Shown here piece after piece: positions 8,551 to 15,774 of a stretch of DNA of 64,000 bases. Each line of letters opens with the position of its first letter. Position 1 is the first letter of the stretch. This DNA is from a virus. The stretch is taken from positions 16,846-80,845 of IMG/VR virus record IMGVR_UViG_3300032607_000303, one strand, 5' to 3'. Under the pieces are notes generated by a model, which had not been told where the DNA came from, did no database searches, and worked only from the letters and a program-made list of their open reading frames with translations. Position numbers and translations under genes: made by a program.

Positions 8551-8591
8551 AAGTGCTACGGTGCACTTGCTCTCAGCCTCCGTGCAGGCTG
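8551..8591 (-). other. Two leader hairpins between the tRNA and the SSB gene
   Basis: The minus-strand transcript contains CAGCCT-gcacgg-AGGCTG followed by AAGTGC-accgta-GCACTT. Neither has a U tract. They probably protect the 5' end of SSB mRNA after the tRNA is cut out; this role is inferred. Confidence 0.5.
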
Positions 8592-8600
8592 TTTTAAACT

Positions 8601-8677
8601 TGGTGTCCCGAGTCAGACTTGAACTGACGACCAATCCCTTATGAGGGGAGTGCTCTGACCAACTGAGCTATCGGGAC
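8601..8677 (-). tRNA. tRNA with CAU anticodon (Met or Ile2)
   Basis: A 77-base cloverleaf: acceptor GTCCCGA/TCGGGAC, D-arm GCTCAGTTGGTCAGAGC, anticodon loop CTCATAA, T-arm GTCAG-TTCAAGT-CTGAC, and an encoded 3' ACCA. Anticodon CAU fits elongator Met or, if C34 is converted to lysidine, Ile reading AUA. The variable-loop wording (TTGGTCG) and TTCAAGTC T-loop resemble host tRNA-Ile2, so Ile2 is a real alternative. Confidence 0.9.
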
Positions 8678-8696
8678 ATAACGACTTGAAGACGCT

Positions 8697-8726
8697 ATTA
8701 TAATTCACCTAATAATAACCTGTCAA
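8697..8726 (-). promoter_or_regulatory. Sigma-70-like promoter for tRNA and SSB
   Basis: On the minus strand TTGACA (8721-8726) and TATAAT (8697-8702) are both perfect, with an 18-base spacer. Transcription would begin just before the tRNA. This is one of the best promoter matches in the window. Confidence 0.85.
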
Positions 8727-8735
8727 GCAACTATT

Positions 8736-8876
8736 TCAATAATTCTTGACAATCTCTGCCACAATGTTCATCAAATTAACACCTAAACAGAATCCATAAG
8801 TTGCCCTGTGTGGCGTCCCTGCTATCAAACAATACGCAGAGAATGCTACTAGGAATAGGAGGAATGCTAAAAACAT
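8736..8876 (-). CDS. Small membrane protein, 46 aa
   Basis: A hydrophobic N-terminal segment (MFLAFLLFLVAFSAYCLIAG) should span the membrane once. The ATG overlaps the stop of the upstream membrane protein gene as ATGA, which supports it as a real gene. The pair could act together, for example in membrane perturbation or lysis, but this is not shown. Confidence 0.6.
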   Translation of the reverse strand: MFLAFLLFLVAFSAYCLIAGTPHRATYGFCLGVNLMNIVAEIVKNY

Positions 8877-9166
8877 CAAATAAACCCCTTCACAATCCAC
8901 CCTGCACCCAATGCTACAAATGGCTTCAGAAAGCTAACTTTCAAATCATGCCAGATATCCTCATCACTGTCCTTCTTAGGAACATGCTGCTTAGTGGCAT
9001 ACCCTACAACGCATACCAATCCAATAGCTGCTGGAATCGTGATAGGAATCATACCAAATGTCGTCACAATAAACCAGCCCCACAAGATGCTGAAAGCCCA
9101 TCCGTTTAAGACAATAGAGACTGCTGCCAAACTAAGTTGACCAAGTACAGTAGCAAATTTATTCAT
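8876..9166 (-). CDS. Membrane protein with two predicted helices, 96 aa
   Basis: Two hydrophobic segments are seen (about residues 10-33 and 38-57), then a charged cytoplasmic-type stretch (KKDSDEDIWHDLK) and a third weak hydrophobic end. Such small phage membrane proteins are common and uncharacterised. It is coupled by overlaps to its neighbours on both sides. Confidence 0.68.
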   Translation of the reverse strand: MNKFATVLGQLSLAAVSIVLNGWAFSILWGWFIVTTFGMIPITIPAAIGLVCVVGYATKQHVPKKDSDEDIWHDLKVSFLKPFVALGAGWIVKGFI

Positions 9167-9243
9167 CGCTTCCCTCCAAAATGTTCCTTCATATATTCCT
9201 TATACATTTCCCAAGCAATTAACATTTGTGTGTAGTAGCTCAT
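9163..9243 (-). CDS. Very small protein, 26 aa
   Basis: This microprotein begins MSYYTQMLIAWEMYKEY. Its ATG overlaps the upstream stop as ATGA, and its own stop overlaps the next ATG. GGAGGGAAG near its end is the ribosome site for the following membrane protein, so it may be a coupling leader rather than a functional protein. Confidence 0.45.
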   Translation of the reverse strand: MSYYTQMLIAWEMYKEYMKEHFGGKR

Positions 9244-9419
9244 TCGTCGTAAGCTCCTGCAAGTGTAATTGAAATTATTTCATAACTATAATTATCATTT
9301 TCTTCACTCTCAAGTGTATTTACATGAATAGCAGCGTCACCATAACTCTTGAATGCTTTGATAATTCGTGTCGAACAGTAGTCTGACAAGTCTGTTTCTT
9401 CAATCAAAAAGATTTCCAT
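9240..9419 (-). CDS. Hypothetical acidic protein, 59 aa
   Basis: Begins MEIFLIEETDLSDYCSTR. Exact overlaps on both ends place it within a coupled chain of small genes. It has a ferredoxin-like strand-helix-strand look. The function is unknown. Confidence 0.6.
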   Translation of the reverse strand: MEIFLIEETDLSDYCSTRIIKAFKSYGDAAIHVNTLESEENDNYSYEIISITLAGAYDE

Positions 9420-9763
9420 TATGTTTTATCTTTATAAAAATATTTTCTACTATCAACGTAGTAATATTGCTTGTCATAGCGATCATACTCAAACTTACCA
9501 ATCGCTGTGTATTCCTTTCCGTTTACAATGAAGTCTTGCACATACTCATCGCAACCACAATTACCAGAACCTTCGCAATCCTGAAAAGCTTCCTGCTCAA
9601 ACCTATCCATTAGGTAACATTCAGCTTTTTCTAAGCTATCATATACGTGGTTTTGAATGTTCATACGCAGATTGTACAAATTATTTTTAGCCTCTGTAAG
9701 ACTAATCTCCATGTCTCGTACAATCAATTCTGCTACTGCAATCTTGCCTTTAATATTATCCAT
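9419..9763 (-). CDS. Hypothetical protein, 114 aa
   Basis: The N-terminal 55 residues are a probable coiled coil (IAVAELIVRDMEISLTEAKN). A short CEGSGNCGCDEY cluster could bind metal, and the C-terminal part is tyrosine-rich. The family is not recognised. Confidence 0.65.
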   Translation of the reverse strand: MDNIKGKIAVAELIVRDMEISLTEAKNNLYNLRMNIQNHVYDSLEKAECYLMDRFEQEAFQDCEGSGNCGCDEYVQDFIVNGKEYTAIGKFEYDRYDKQYYYVDSRKYFYKDKT

Positions 9764-9975
9764 TATTTCTCCAATACATATCGACTATAAATAGTTTCAA
9801 AGTCCGTCCCATTTTCCTCTACGCTCACAACTGTAGAAGTGATTGTCCAAATGCCTGACAAGTGGTTTCGATAATGCTTGATAGGAATTACATCGTGTTG
9901 CTCTCCTACGATTGGTGAGCCAGCCCCTTTAAACTCTCTGTAGAATACAATTGGTTTGTCTTCGTATTTCTTCAT
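9763..9975 (-). CDS. Hypothetical protein, 70 aa
   Basis: The start at 9975 (MKKYEDKPIVFYREF) has AAGGAGAAAGC directly before it. It is mostly beta-strand, perhaps a small barrel. It overlaps the upstream gene by 4 bases. Confidence 0.62.
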   Translation of the reverse strand: MKKYEDKPIVFYREFKGAGSPIVGEQHDVIPIKHYRNHLSGIWTITSTVVSVEENGTDFETIYSRYVLEK

Positions 9976-10454
9976 GCTTTCTCCTTGTTCCAATGTTTAA
10001 ATTCATTAGCAAAATATACCACTTTGTTGCAGTCATATTCCATACTAGCTCCGAATTTTCCTCGTCCCTGTGAAGCCTCTGACAGTCTTCGCGTTGCCTT
10101 AACAATGTTAGACAAGTCGAAGTCATTTGCCACCATAGCTCGACAGACATCCCCTACTTCCACTGTGATAGTCTGTCCATCTTTATTAGTAATATCAAAT
10201 GTATAGTAGCTAGAGCTAGAGCCGTCTGAGATAATTGGCTTGTCCACAATTTGTAGTGGTTTATCGGTCAATTCTTCTACAGCCTTATTAGTAGACAAGC
10301 GCCAAGATACAATGTCTGCATAATGCTCGCTAACTGTCCATCGTAAATCTCTACCAACTGCAATATGTCTATCACCATCACGAAACTTAACATCTACGAC
10401 TACATAGCCTTTAACCGGGCACTCACCACCGTGCCAATCAATCCATTCACTCAT
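9972..10454 (-). CDS. Hypothetical protein, 160 aa
   Basis: The N-terminal part has a beta-rich segment (KGYVVVDVKFRDGDRH). The second half (FDLSNIVKATRRLSEASQGRGK) is helical and is the part most likely to be conserved among phages. I do not recognise a function. Confidence 0.65.
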   Translation of the reverse strand: MSEWIDWHGGECPVKGYVVVDVKFRDGDRHIAVGRDLRWTVSEHYADIVSWRLSTNKAVEELTDKPLQIVDKPIISDGSSSSYYTFDITNKDGQTITVEVGDVCRAMVANDFDLSNIVKATRRLSEASQGRGKFGASMEYDCNKVVYFANEFKHWNKEKA

Positions 10455-10732
10455 ACTTTCTCCTTAGCTTCATTTGTAAGAATCTTACTATGTAAATATG
10501 TGGCTGCTACGCTTCCGAAGCCACCTCCGAGTCCTAATGATAATGCAACGTACAGCATATCGTCAAGGCCATTCTTTACAATTGTACTAACAACATACAC
10601 TTCAAACAGCGCTAGTAAAATACTAACAGGCGGAATAAGCCAATATATCTTGTGAGAAACATTGCATTGTTGTAGAGACTTACAAGCAACATACCCTGTT
10701 GAAACTAAGAATGTAATTACGTAGCTATTCAT
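10451..10732 (-). CDS. Membrane protein with three predicted helices, 93 aa
   Basis: Hydrophobic segments lie near residues 3-15, 29-50 and 60-80, the last glycine-rich (LGLGGGFGSVAATYL). The small size and multiple spans resemble holin-like proteins, but there is no adjacent endolysin: the SleB-like gene is 9 kb away. I leave it unnamed. Confidence 0.62.
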   Translation of the reverse strand: MNSYVITFLVSTGYVACKSLQQCNVSHKIYWLIPPVSILLALFEVYVVSTIVKNGLDDMLYVALSLGLGGGFGSVAATYLHSKILTNEAKEKV

Positions 10733-10745
10733 ACTTCCCTAACAG

Positions 10746-10904
10746 TCAAAAGTTATCATCATACTGCGCTTTACTATATCCTCGCTCCCACTCTGCAAAA
10801 TTATTATCCCAAGTATTATACTCTGACCATGTGTAAGGGCAATCACTCAAGTGTTGGTAGTTATTGTAAGCCTTGTAACCTTCTTCATATGCTTCTGTGT
10901 TCAT
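10746..10904 (-). CDS. RMF/CrpP-like microprotein B, 52 aa
   Basis: It shares the signature of the ribosome modulation factor superfamily: GYKAY near the start, DCPY in the middle, and EWERGYSKA at the end, in the spacing of E. coli RMF (GYxA, CPY, WxxGWxxA). RMF binds 70S ribosomes and makes them hibernate; the related CrpP was named from drug resistance. It overlaps the stop of the similar gene upstream by one base, and GGAGGG precedes its ATG. The match is by motif only. Confidence 0.6.
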   Translation of the reverse strand: MNTEAYEEGYKAYNNYQHLSDCPYTWSEYNTWDNNFAEWERGYSKAQYDDNF

Positions 10905-11050
10905 TACTTACCCTCCTCTATGCAGTAAGCTGCGTCATATCCCTCAACCCATTCAGACCATTCAAACCCTTCTGTAAAGATGTTGTAAGGACATTCCATG
11001 TGAGATACCCCTGACACATATGCTTCATAACCTTGCTGCCAAATACTCAT
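10904..11050 (-). CDS. RMF/CrpP-like microprotein A, 48 aa
   Basis: It contains GYEAYVSG, ECPY and EWVEGYDAA, the same three anchors and spacing as ribosome modulation factor, and closer to RMF than its tandem neighbour. It starts inside the end of the upstream gene with GGAGAATGGA as ribosome site. As a small acidic protein it may not bind rRNA as basic RMF does. A host-ribosome or nucleotide-related role is possible but not shown. Confidence 0.62.
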   Translation of the reverse strand: MSIWQQGYEAYVSGVSHMECPYNIFTEGFEWSEWVEGYDAAYCIEEGK

Positions 11051-11549
11051 TCCATTCTCCTAATGTGTAATTCAAAATGCTGTCAATGTCATCATAATAT
11101 ATCTGCAAAAACATCTTGTCAACATCTATTTCAGCGCTATTTTCAAGACGTGTCATGTTATTTATGTGCTTACTTCGTTTTTCGTAGAGCATTGCTGGGG
11201 AATCTGTCGTGTATCTGTGCATGTAACAGAATCGCAAAATGTCTTCAGGATTGTACCTCCGAACAACATAAAATACGCCACGCTCAACAACCTTGCCCAC
11301 AGGGAAGCCTTTTGGGGCAACCCATGAGGAAGTAAAACGTATTTGCACACGGTTCTTCTTAGCTTTATTGTTCTCTCTAGAAGGTTGAGAGAGTATGCTT
11401 GTGATGCACATGTCCACCATCGGCTTCCACATTGCTAGAGTAGCCTTAGAAGGCTTTGGGGCATCTGGTAGTATGGCTGCTACTGTTGTGCTGCGGCGTA
11501 GGTGACGAGGGTTCTTTAGTTGGTCAATGGGAAGCAAAGGTCTTGCCAT
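11025..11549 (-). CDS. Hypothetical protein, 174 aa
   Basis: This protein is basic at the N-terminus (RHLRRSTTVAAILPDAPKPS) with an alpha/beta body and a helical end. Its stop region overlaps microprotein A. Its ATG overlaps the stop of the DNA polymerase gene, so it is translated with it. A replication role is possible, but the family is not recognised. Confidence 0.7.
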   Translation of the reverse strand: MARPLLPIDQLKNPRHLRRSTTVAAILPDAPKPSKATLAMWKPMVDMCITSILSQPSRENNKAKKNRVQIRFTSSWVAPKGFPVGKVVERGVFYVVRRYNPEDILRFCYMHRYTTDSPAMLYEKRSKHINNMTRLENSAEIDVDKMFLQIYYDDIDSILNYTLGEWNEYLAARL

Positions 11550-13660
11550 TATTTATTCCTCTGAATAATAAGTTTATCTGCTTCAGCCACATAATAATCG
11601 TAATCAATATCACCAACATAGTCTTCGATATTGTTGCACGGCTTGACCATCCAAGCACTATCAATTGACAGTCTACGTTCCTCACCTCCTTCAACTAGTG
11701 GAGGCATAATTTTCACAAGTTTCCCACCAGACTTACAAGGGTAATACCTACAAATATTCTGCTGTGGAACATCAATAGGACTACCAAACTCATCTTCCAT
11801 AACAAGTACAAGCCTACTACTCCTAGCAACTTTAGTACGTAGCATGAAATCAAATTTCTCCTTGTGTGCCATAATAAATTCACGAACATCAACTCCACTA
11901 AGCATATTCGCTTCAGCAGCCATAGGGATAATTAACGATGAGTGATTTTTGTGCCATCCTAAATCTTTGTATTCGTATGCTCCTTTACTTTTGAGCTTCC
12001 CATCAGTGTAGATAGCAATATAATTATTTACATCCCGAATAATCATCTTACTATACTCAACAAATTCCAATTGTAGTTTTACTTGAGACTCCCATTGCTT
12101 ACAAGCAGCATCATATTCTTCTTGATAATCTCTATCAAGAGCCACAGTGACACCATCTGTATTTACACCAACCAAAAGTGTATCTTTAACCTCAAGCAAT
12201 TTCTCAACCAACAAACATAATGAGAGTTGCCCATTAATAGTAATCTTCATTGTGTATACAGGATCATAGAACACACTAAACTTGTTGTTAGAATTTCCAT
12301 ATGTAGCATTCAAAGCAAGCTTCAACATTGCATTCTCTGGAGCACTTTTAGGATATGATTTACGTTGTTCATACACATCCTTATAAATCTCGCAGAATTT
12401 TACAGATAAGTGTTCTGGATACACGTTGTTAGAGATTGCAATATTAGGATACATTGAACTAACATCAGCATCAATGATCTTATACTTCTTAGTTTCCTGA
12501 ACGATCTTACTATTCAAGCTACCATGAATTCCACCTGTACCGAAGTCCATACGGAAACCGTTCACAACAACATTCAATGTTTCAGCAATCTTCCAGCAGC
12601 CCCAATATGAATATTGATTCACACCTTTCTTCTTAGCTTTCAACTCCACCTTGTCAATCCATCCACAAGGATAGAATTTCTTGAATCTGTCACACTCAGA
12701 TTGAGTTGGTTCATTAGTGATAGGATCAACAACAAGTTTCTTTTTCTTGATAACCATTTCAGCATACTTAGCAACATCACCCAACAAATGTTCTGGAATA
12801 TCAGAAAACACACCTTTTGTTTCAGTGATTACTTGTTTAGAGAACCACTGTTGAATGGCAATAAATTCAGGACGCTTGAAATCATAATAGTCGAACAGAC
12901 ACTTTCCAATATCAATGCTGGAGCGTTTGCTTTGACGAGTTACACGTTTTCCTTCTGAATCTTTTGTGTACAGTTTTATGTTAGCTTCTTCTAGACGCAT
13001 AACAAAGTAATCCCCACCAATCTTAGCATCAGAATGGTTGATGAAATCTCGGTTGTACAAATGAGTTAGCTTTTCACGAAACTCCACCAATGGAAGGCTG
13101 TGATTGTAAAATGCAAGAGTCATCATAACATCGTGCATATTATATTTCAACAACACATCAATCTCATGATTTTTTAGTTCAGTTCCAACGGGGTATGGGA
13201 GGTCGGCAATATTACTCTCACGCATATTGAACTCAAGCATCTTCAAGCTCGTCATTTTGGCTTGATTATCGAAATGATGTATCTTGAATAAATCTACTTG
13301 GTTCACATACCTTTCATTCAACTTTACTGTGTTTGGAAACTTACCTTTAAAGCTGTCAATCTGTTCTTGTGCAAACTTGTAAGCTCTCTTAGCAATAGTG
13401 GCCCCATTTATAGGAAGCTTACCACTGTCTCGTAGAGCTAACAGTTTGTGCAAGACAGGGTAATCAAATGCCAAATTATTGAATCCTACTAAACTAGCAT
13501 CTTGCTCTTTAATATAATCTAGGCAAGCAAATACTCGGTTCATTTCATTCTTACGACTACTAACTTCAAAACTATTAGGAAACATTCCATCTGTACGAAT
13601 TACACTAAAGGTAAAAGCATTAGGGTATGTTTCAATGTCAAAAATATATTTGTCACTCAC
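11549..13660 (-). CDS. Family B DNA polymerase
   Basis: This is the replicative polymerase, 703 residues. The proofreading exonuclease motifs are present: FDIET (residues 7-11), NNLAFDYP (61-68) and YNMHD (173-177). Polymerase motifs follow: DADVSSMYPN (motif A, near 397), KLALNATYGN (motif B, near 447) and VNTDGV (motif C, near 498). Motif C normally reads DTDS; here the first aspartate is asparagine, while the second, usually the essential metal ligand, is kept. The start is GTG with AAGGAGAAGTT before it. The phage thus pairs a B polymerase with a T7-like primase-helicase and SSB. Confidence 0.9.
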   Translation of the reverse strand: MSDKYIFDIETYPNAFTFSVIRTDGMFPNSFEVSSRKNEMNRVFACLDYIKEQDASLVGFNNLAFDYPVLHKLLALRDSGKLPINGATIAKRAYKFAQEQIDSFKGKFPNTVKLNERYVNQVDLFKIHHFDNQAKMTSLKMLEFNMRESNIADLPYPVGTELKNHEIDVLLKYNMHDVMMTLAFYNHSLPLVEFREKLTHLYNRDFINHSDAKIGGDYFVMRLEEANIKLYTKDSEGKRVTRQSKRSSIDIGKCLFDYYDFKRPEFIAIQQWFSKQVITETKGVFSDIPEHLLGDVAKYAEMVIKKKKLVVDPITNEPTQSECDRFKKFYPCGWIDKVELKAKKKGVNQYSYWGCWKIAETLNVVVNGFRMDFGTGGIHGSLNSKIVQETKKYKIIDADVSSMYPNIAISNNVYPEHLSVKFCEIYKDVYEQRKSYPKSAPENAMLKLALNATYGNSNNKFSVFYDPVYTMKITINGQLSLCLLVEKLLEVKDTLLVGVNTDGVTVALDRDYQEEYDAACKQWESQVKLQLEFVEYSKMIIRDVNNYIAIYTDGKLKSKGAYEYKDLGWHKNHSSLIIPMAAEANMLSGVDVREFIMAHKEKFDFMLRTKVARSSRLVLVMEDEFGSPIDVPQQNICRYYPCKSGGKLVKIMPPLVEGGEERRLSIDSAWMVKPCNNIEDYVGDIDYDYYVAEADKLIIQRNK

Positions 13661-13677
13661 AACTTCTCCTTGTTATC

Positions 13678-13896
13678 CTACAAACCAAACAAAGCAGCCA
13701 TCATAACCCAAAACATAGGCCACCAAAACGCTATCATAACACGCGAAGTCTCCCAATGTATATTAGTAATGCAAAAGCCAGTCAAGAAAACTGACAGGCC
13801 ATCTACAAATCCTATTGCCCATGGGAAGAACATAAATACTGCTAAGGCTGTCCAGCCAATTCCTTCCCAGAATGCTTTGATGAAAGCGTCACTCAT
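13678..13896 (-). CDS. Small membrane protein, 72 aa
   Basis: It is rich in tryptophan and phenylalanine, with two or three hydrophobic stretches (WTALAVFMFFPWAIGFVDG). The start at 13896 follows GGAGGAGTG and overlaps the end of the hydrolase gene by 8 bases. The longer frame back to 14025 is a shadow of that gene. The function is unknown. Confidence 0.65.
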   Translation of the reverse strand: MSDAFIKAFWEGIGWTALAVFMFFPWAIGFVDGLSVFLTGFCITNIHWETSRVMIAFWWPMFWVMMAALFGL

Positions 13897-14524
13897 CACA
13901 CTCCTCCATCTCATTAGTAGTGGCATTATTTTGCGAAAGCAAAATAGCCTGCTCAATAGCTTCCTTAACAATCTCCACTGTTTCCTCATGCAATAGAATT
14001 TCATTGTGCGTAGCATGTACGTCATAATACGTTACATCGCCCTTCAGTGCAAGCATAGACTCCCTCGAAATAACACCATCGTTAATTTTAGTCCATAAAC
14101 TACTCTGTCCAGACGTTGTGACAATTGCTGTCACATGACATTTAATATCAAACTGTTGAACGCCTCGCATCACATCACTGTTAGTACGAATATCTCTGAA
14201 CAGTTGTGACGGTGCCAGCATATTAAGAATCCCAGCAGCCTCGCACCCTGCAAAGGGAGTTGCCATTGTAATCATAGCCAATGTACGCTTACGATAGAAT
14301 GATGCAAGGTAGGCTGCATAGACACCGCCCAATGAATGTGCCAAGAATACAATCTCATCTTCAGGATAGTATGACAGAAAATCTTCCATGTGTTCTAGGT
14401 TATTCCAGAAGCCCATACGAGAGTCGTATGACAAGTCCAAATATTCGTAATCTGGTAGGCATTTCTTAATGAATGAGAACGAGTTGTGAGTTGCAGAATT
14501 TCCGTGGCAAGTGATAATAATCAT
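13889..14524 (-). CDS. Alpha/beta hydrolase (lipase/esterase-like)
   Basis: It opens with a beta strand and an HGNS oxyanion-type turn (IIITCHGNS). It has the nucleophile elbow FLAHSLGG near residue 62, TMATPFAG after it, and a late histidine (HATHNEILLHEE) as candidate catalytic base; the acid may be the aspartate of INDGVIS. No signal peptide is seen, so it acts in the cytoplasm or is released at lysis. A lipase-like enzyme within a replication operon is unusual. The substrate (ester, peptidoglycan amide or lipid) is unknown. Confidence 0.82.
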   Translation of the reverse strand: MIIITCHGNSATHNSFSFIKKCLPDYEYLDLSYDSRMGFWNNLEHMEDFLSYYPEDEIVFLAHSLGGVYAAYLASFYRKRTLAMITMATPFAGCEAAGILNMLAPSQLFRDIRTNSDVMRGVQQFDIKCHVTAIVTTSGQSSLWTKINDGVISRESMLALKGDVTYYDVHATHNEILLHEETVEIVKEAIEQAILLSQNNATTNEMEECDE

Positions 14525-14835
14525 ACAGACTCCTTCAGCACATTGCGCATACTTTTCAGCACAGTTTCAAAACTCTTCTGTTCTACAAAGAAACTACAAC
14601 GATGATTGGCAATACTCTCTGCAAGCTGCTTCTTCAAAGCTTTCTGAAGCTTGACATACTTTGCAATGGACGATGACAATTTACTAATAGCCTTGCTAAG
14701 TTTGTCTGCATAAACCTTGTCATTGTCTTTGTGAGCAGTTTGCCTCCACTGTTTGAATGTGTAAACATGGTCTTGCAGGATGTTGATGAGATTACGATTT
14801 AGTGCAATTTGTGACTGCAATTGTTGTTGGTTCAT
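14521..14835 (-). CDS. Coiled-coil hypothetical protein, 104 aa
   Basis: It is almost entirely helical and rich in Q, K and L (LQSQIALNRNLINILQDHV). The overlaps on both ends show coupling. No family is recognised. Confidence 0.65.
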   Translation of the reverse strand: MNQQQLQSQIALNRNLINILQDHVYTFKQWRQTAHKDNDKVYADKLSKAISKLSSSIAKYVKLQKALKKQLAESIANHRCSFFVEQKSFETVLKSMRNVLKESV

Positions 14836-15023
14836 TTTGACTCTCCTTTACGTACTTCCATCATAGCATCTGCGTAACTATATGCACCTCTTGCAATAAG
14901 CAGGGCATGTGTGGTGTGATAACCTCCAATAAGCATTTTTGGAGGGTGCTTTAATACAAGCATCTGAAAAGCGAATCCTGCAAATTGGTCACGTACTTCT
15001 TGTAACGATTTCTCTTTGCTCAT
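14832..15023 (-). CDS. Conserved-type small phage protein, 63 aa
   Basis: It shows the pattern EVRDQFAGFAFQMLV followed by YSYADAMMEVRK. This RDxFA and YADAM arrangement recurs in many phage small proteins of unknown function. It is probably a helical protein-binding adaptor, which is a guess. Confidence 0.68.
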   Translation of the reverse strand: MSKEKSLQEVRDQFAGFAFQMLVLKHPPKMLIGGYHTTHALLIARGAYSYADAMMEVRKGESK

Positions 15024-15137
15024 TTGATGCTCCTGTTATGTTTTATGATTTGTAATAAGGGTTGTGAGGGAAAGGCTCTTGCAGCACATGAATGATAGGG
15101 CTGCAAGAGGGGGCTGTCAAGGGGTTTTTGGGGTTAT

Positions 15138-15731
15138 TTACAAACCGTGTCTGTCTGTGTAGCCAGCCCCTTGACTGTTTAGTTGAGCAATCATTTTTAA
15201 TCTGTACTCACAAGCTAGACGAAAGGCTTCTTCCTCTCCGTGAACATGGACAGAAAATATTTTATAGCATTTACCTAAGGATACACTATCTGCCCAAGAT
15301 GCCTTGTAGTATCTATATTCAACATTAGCTGGATTTTTGTACTTAATGGATGTAACGCCCACAAATCCAGATGTGTTGTTGTTTTGCTTCTTCTTGTTTC
15401 TTGAGTTATACTTTTCCTCGACTGCCCTTAAGTTACTAACTGAGTTATTTGTGGGGTCTCCATCAATATGATCTATAACATACTTTTCTGGAACATAACC
15501 ATGAAACATCTCCCATATAATTCTGTGCACTCTGTACATACCTTGTTTATAGTGAATCTGAGAATAGCCACCAGTACCGTTTAGCGATCCTGCAACATCA
15601 CCAACACTGATATGTTTTCTTCCGTTACTTCTTCCGCTAAAGCAATCAATCGCCCATCGTAAACAGGTCTGGCTAGACTCGTCATAGATGAAAAGTTTGT
15701 GGTAGTCTTCAATAGTTATTTTAGGTGCCAT
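15138..15731 (-). CDS. HNH homing endonuclease with AP2 domain (paralogue 3)
   Basis: It matches paralogues 1 and 2 along its length: N-terminal module KLFIYDESSQTCLRWA, HNH core DHIDGDPTNNSVSNLRAV and NSRNKKKQ, an AP2-like part from NNTSGFVGVTS to YKASW, and the C-terminal QGAGYTDRHG. It lies downstream of the primase-helicase gene, behind a hairpin (15748-15767). AAGGAAGAA precedes its ATG. Confidence 0.88.
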   Translation of the reverse strand: MAPKITIEDYHKLFIYDESSQTCLRWAIDCFSGRSNGRKHISVGDVAGSLNGTGGYSQIHYKQGMYRVHRIIWEMFHGYVPEKYVIDHIDGDPTNNSVSNLRAVEEKYNSRNKKKQNNNTSGFVGVTSIKYKNPANVEYRYYKASWADSVSLGKCYKIFSVHVHGEEEAFRLACEYRLKMIAQLNSQGAGYTDRHGL

Positions 15732-15747
15732 TTCTTCCTTATAGGTG

Positions 15748-15767
15748 AAACCCGCATCTTGTGCGGG
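15748..15767 (-). terminator. Hairpin after the primase-helicase gene
   Basis: On the minus strand CCCGCA-CAAGA-TGCGGG forms a six-pair GC stem followed by TTTC. The short U tract suggests a weak terminator or an mRNA-end stabiliser. Confidence 0.6.
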
Positions 15768-15774
15768 CTGTTAG

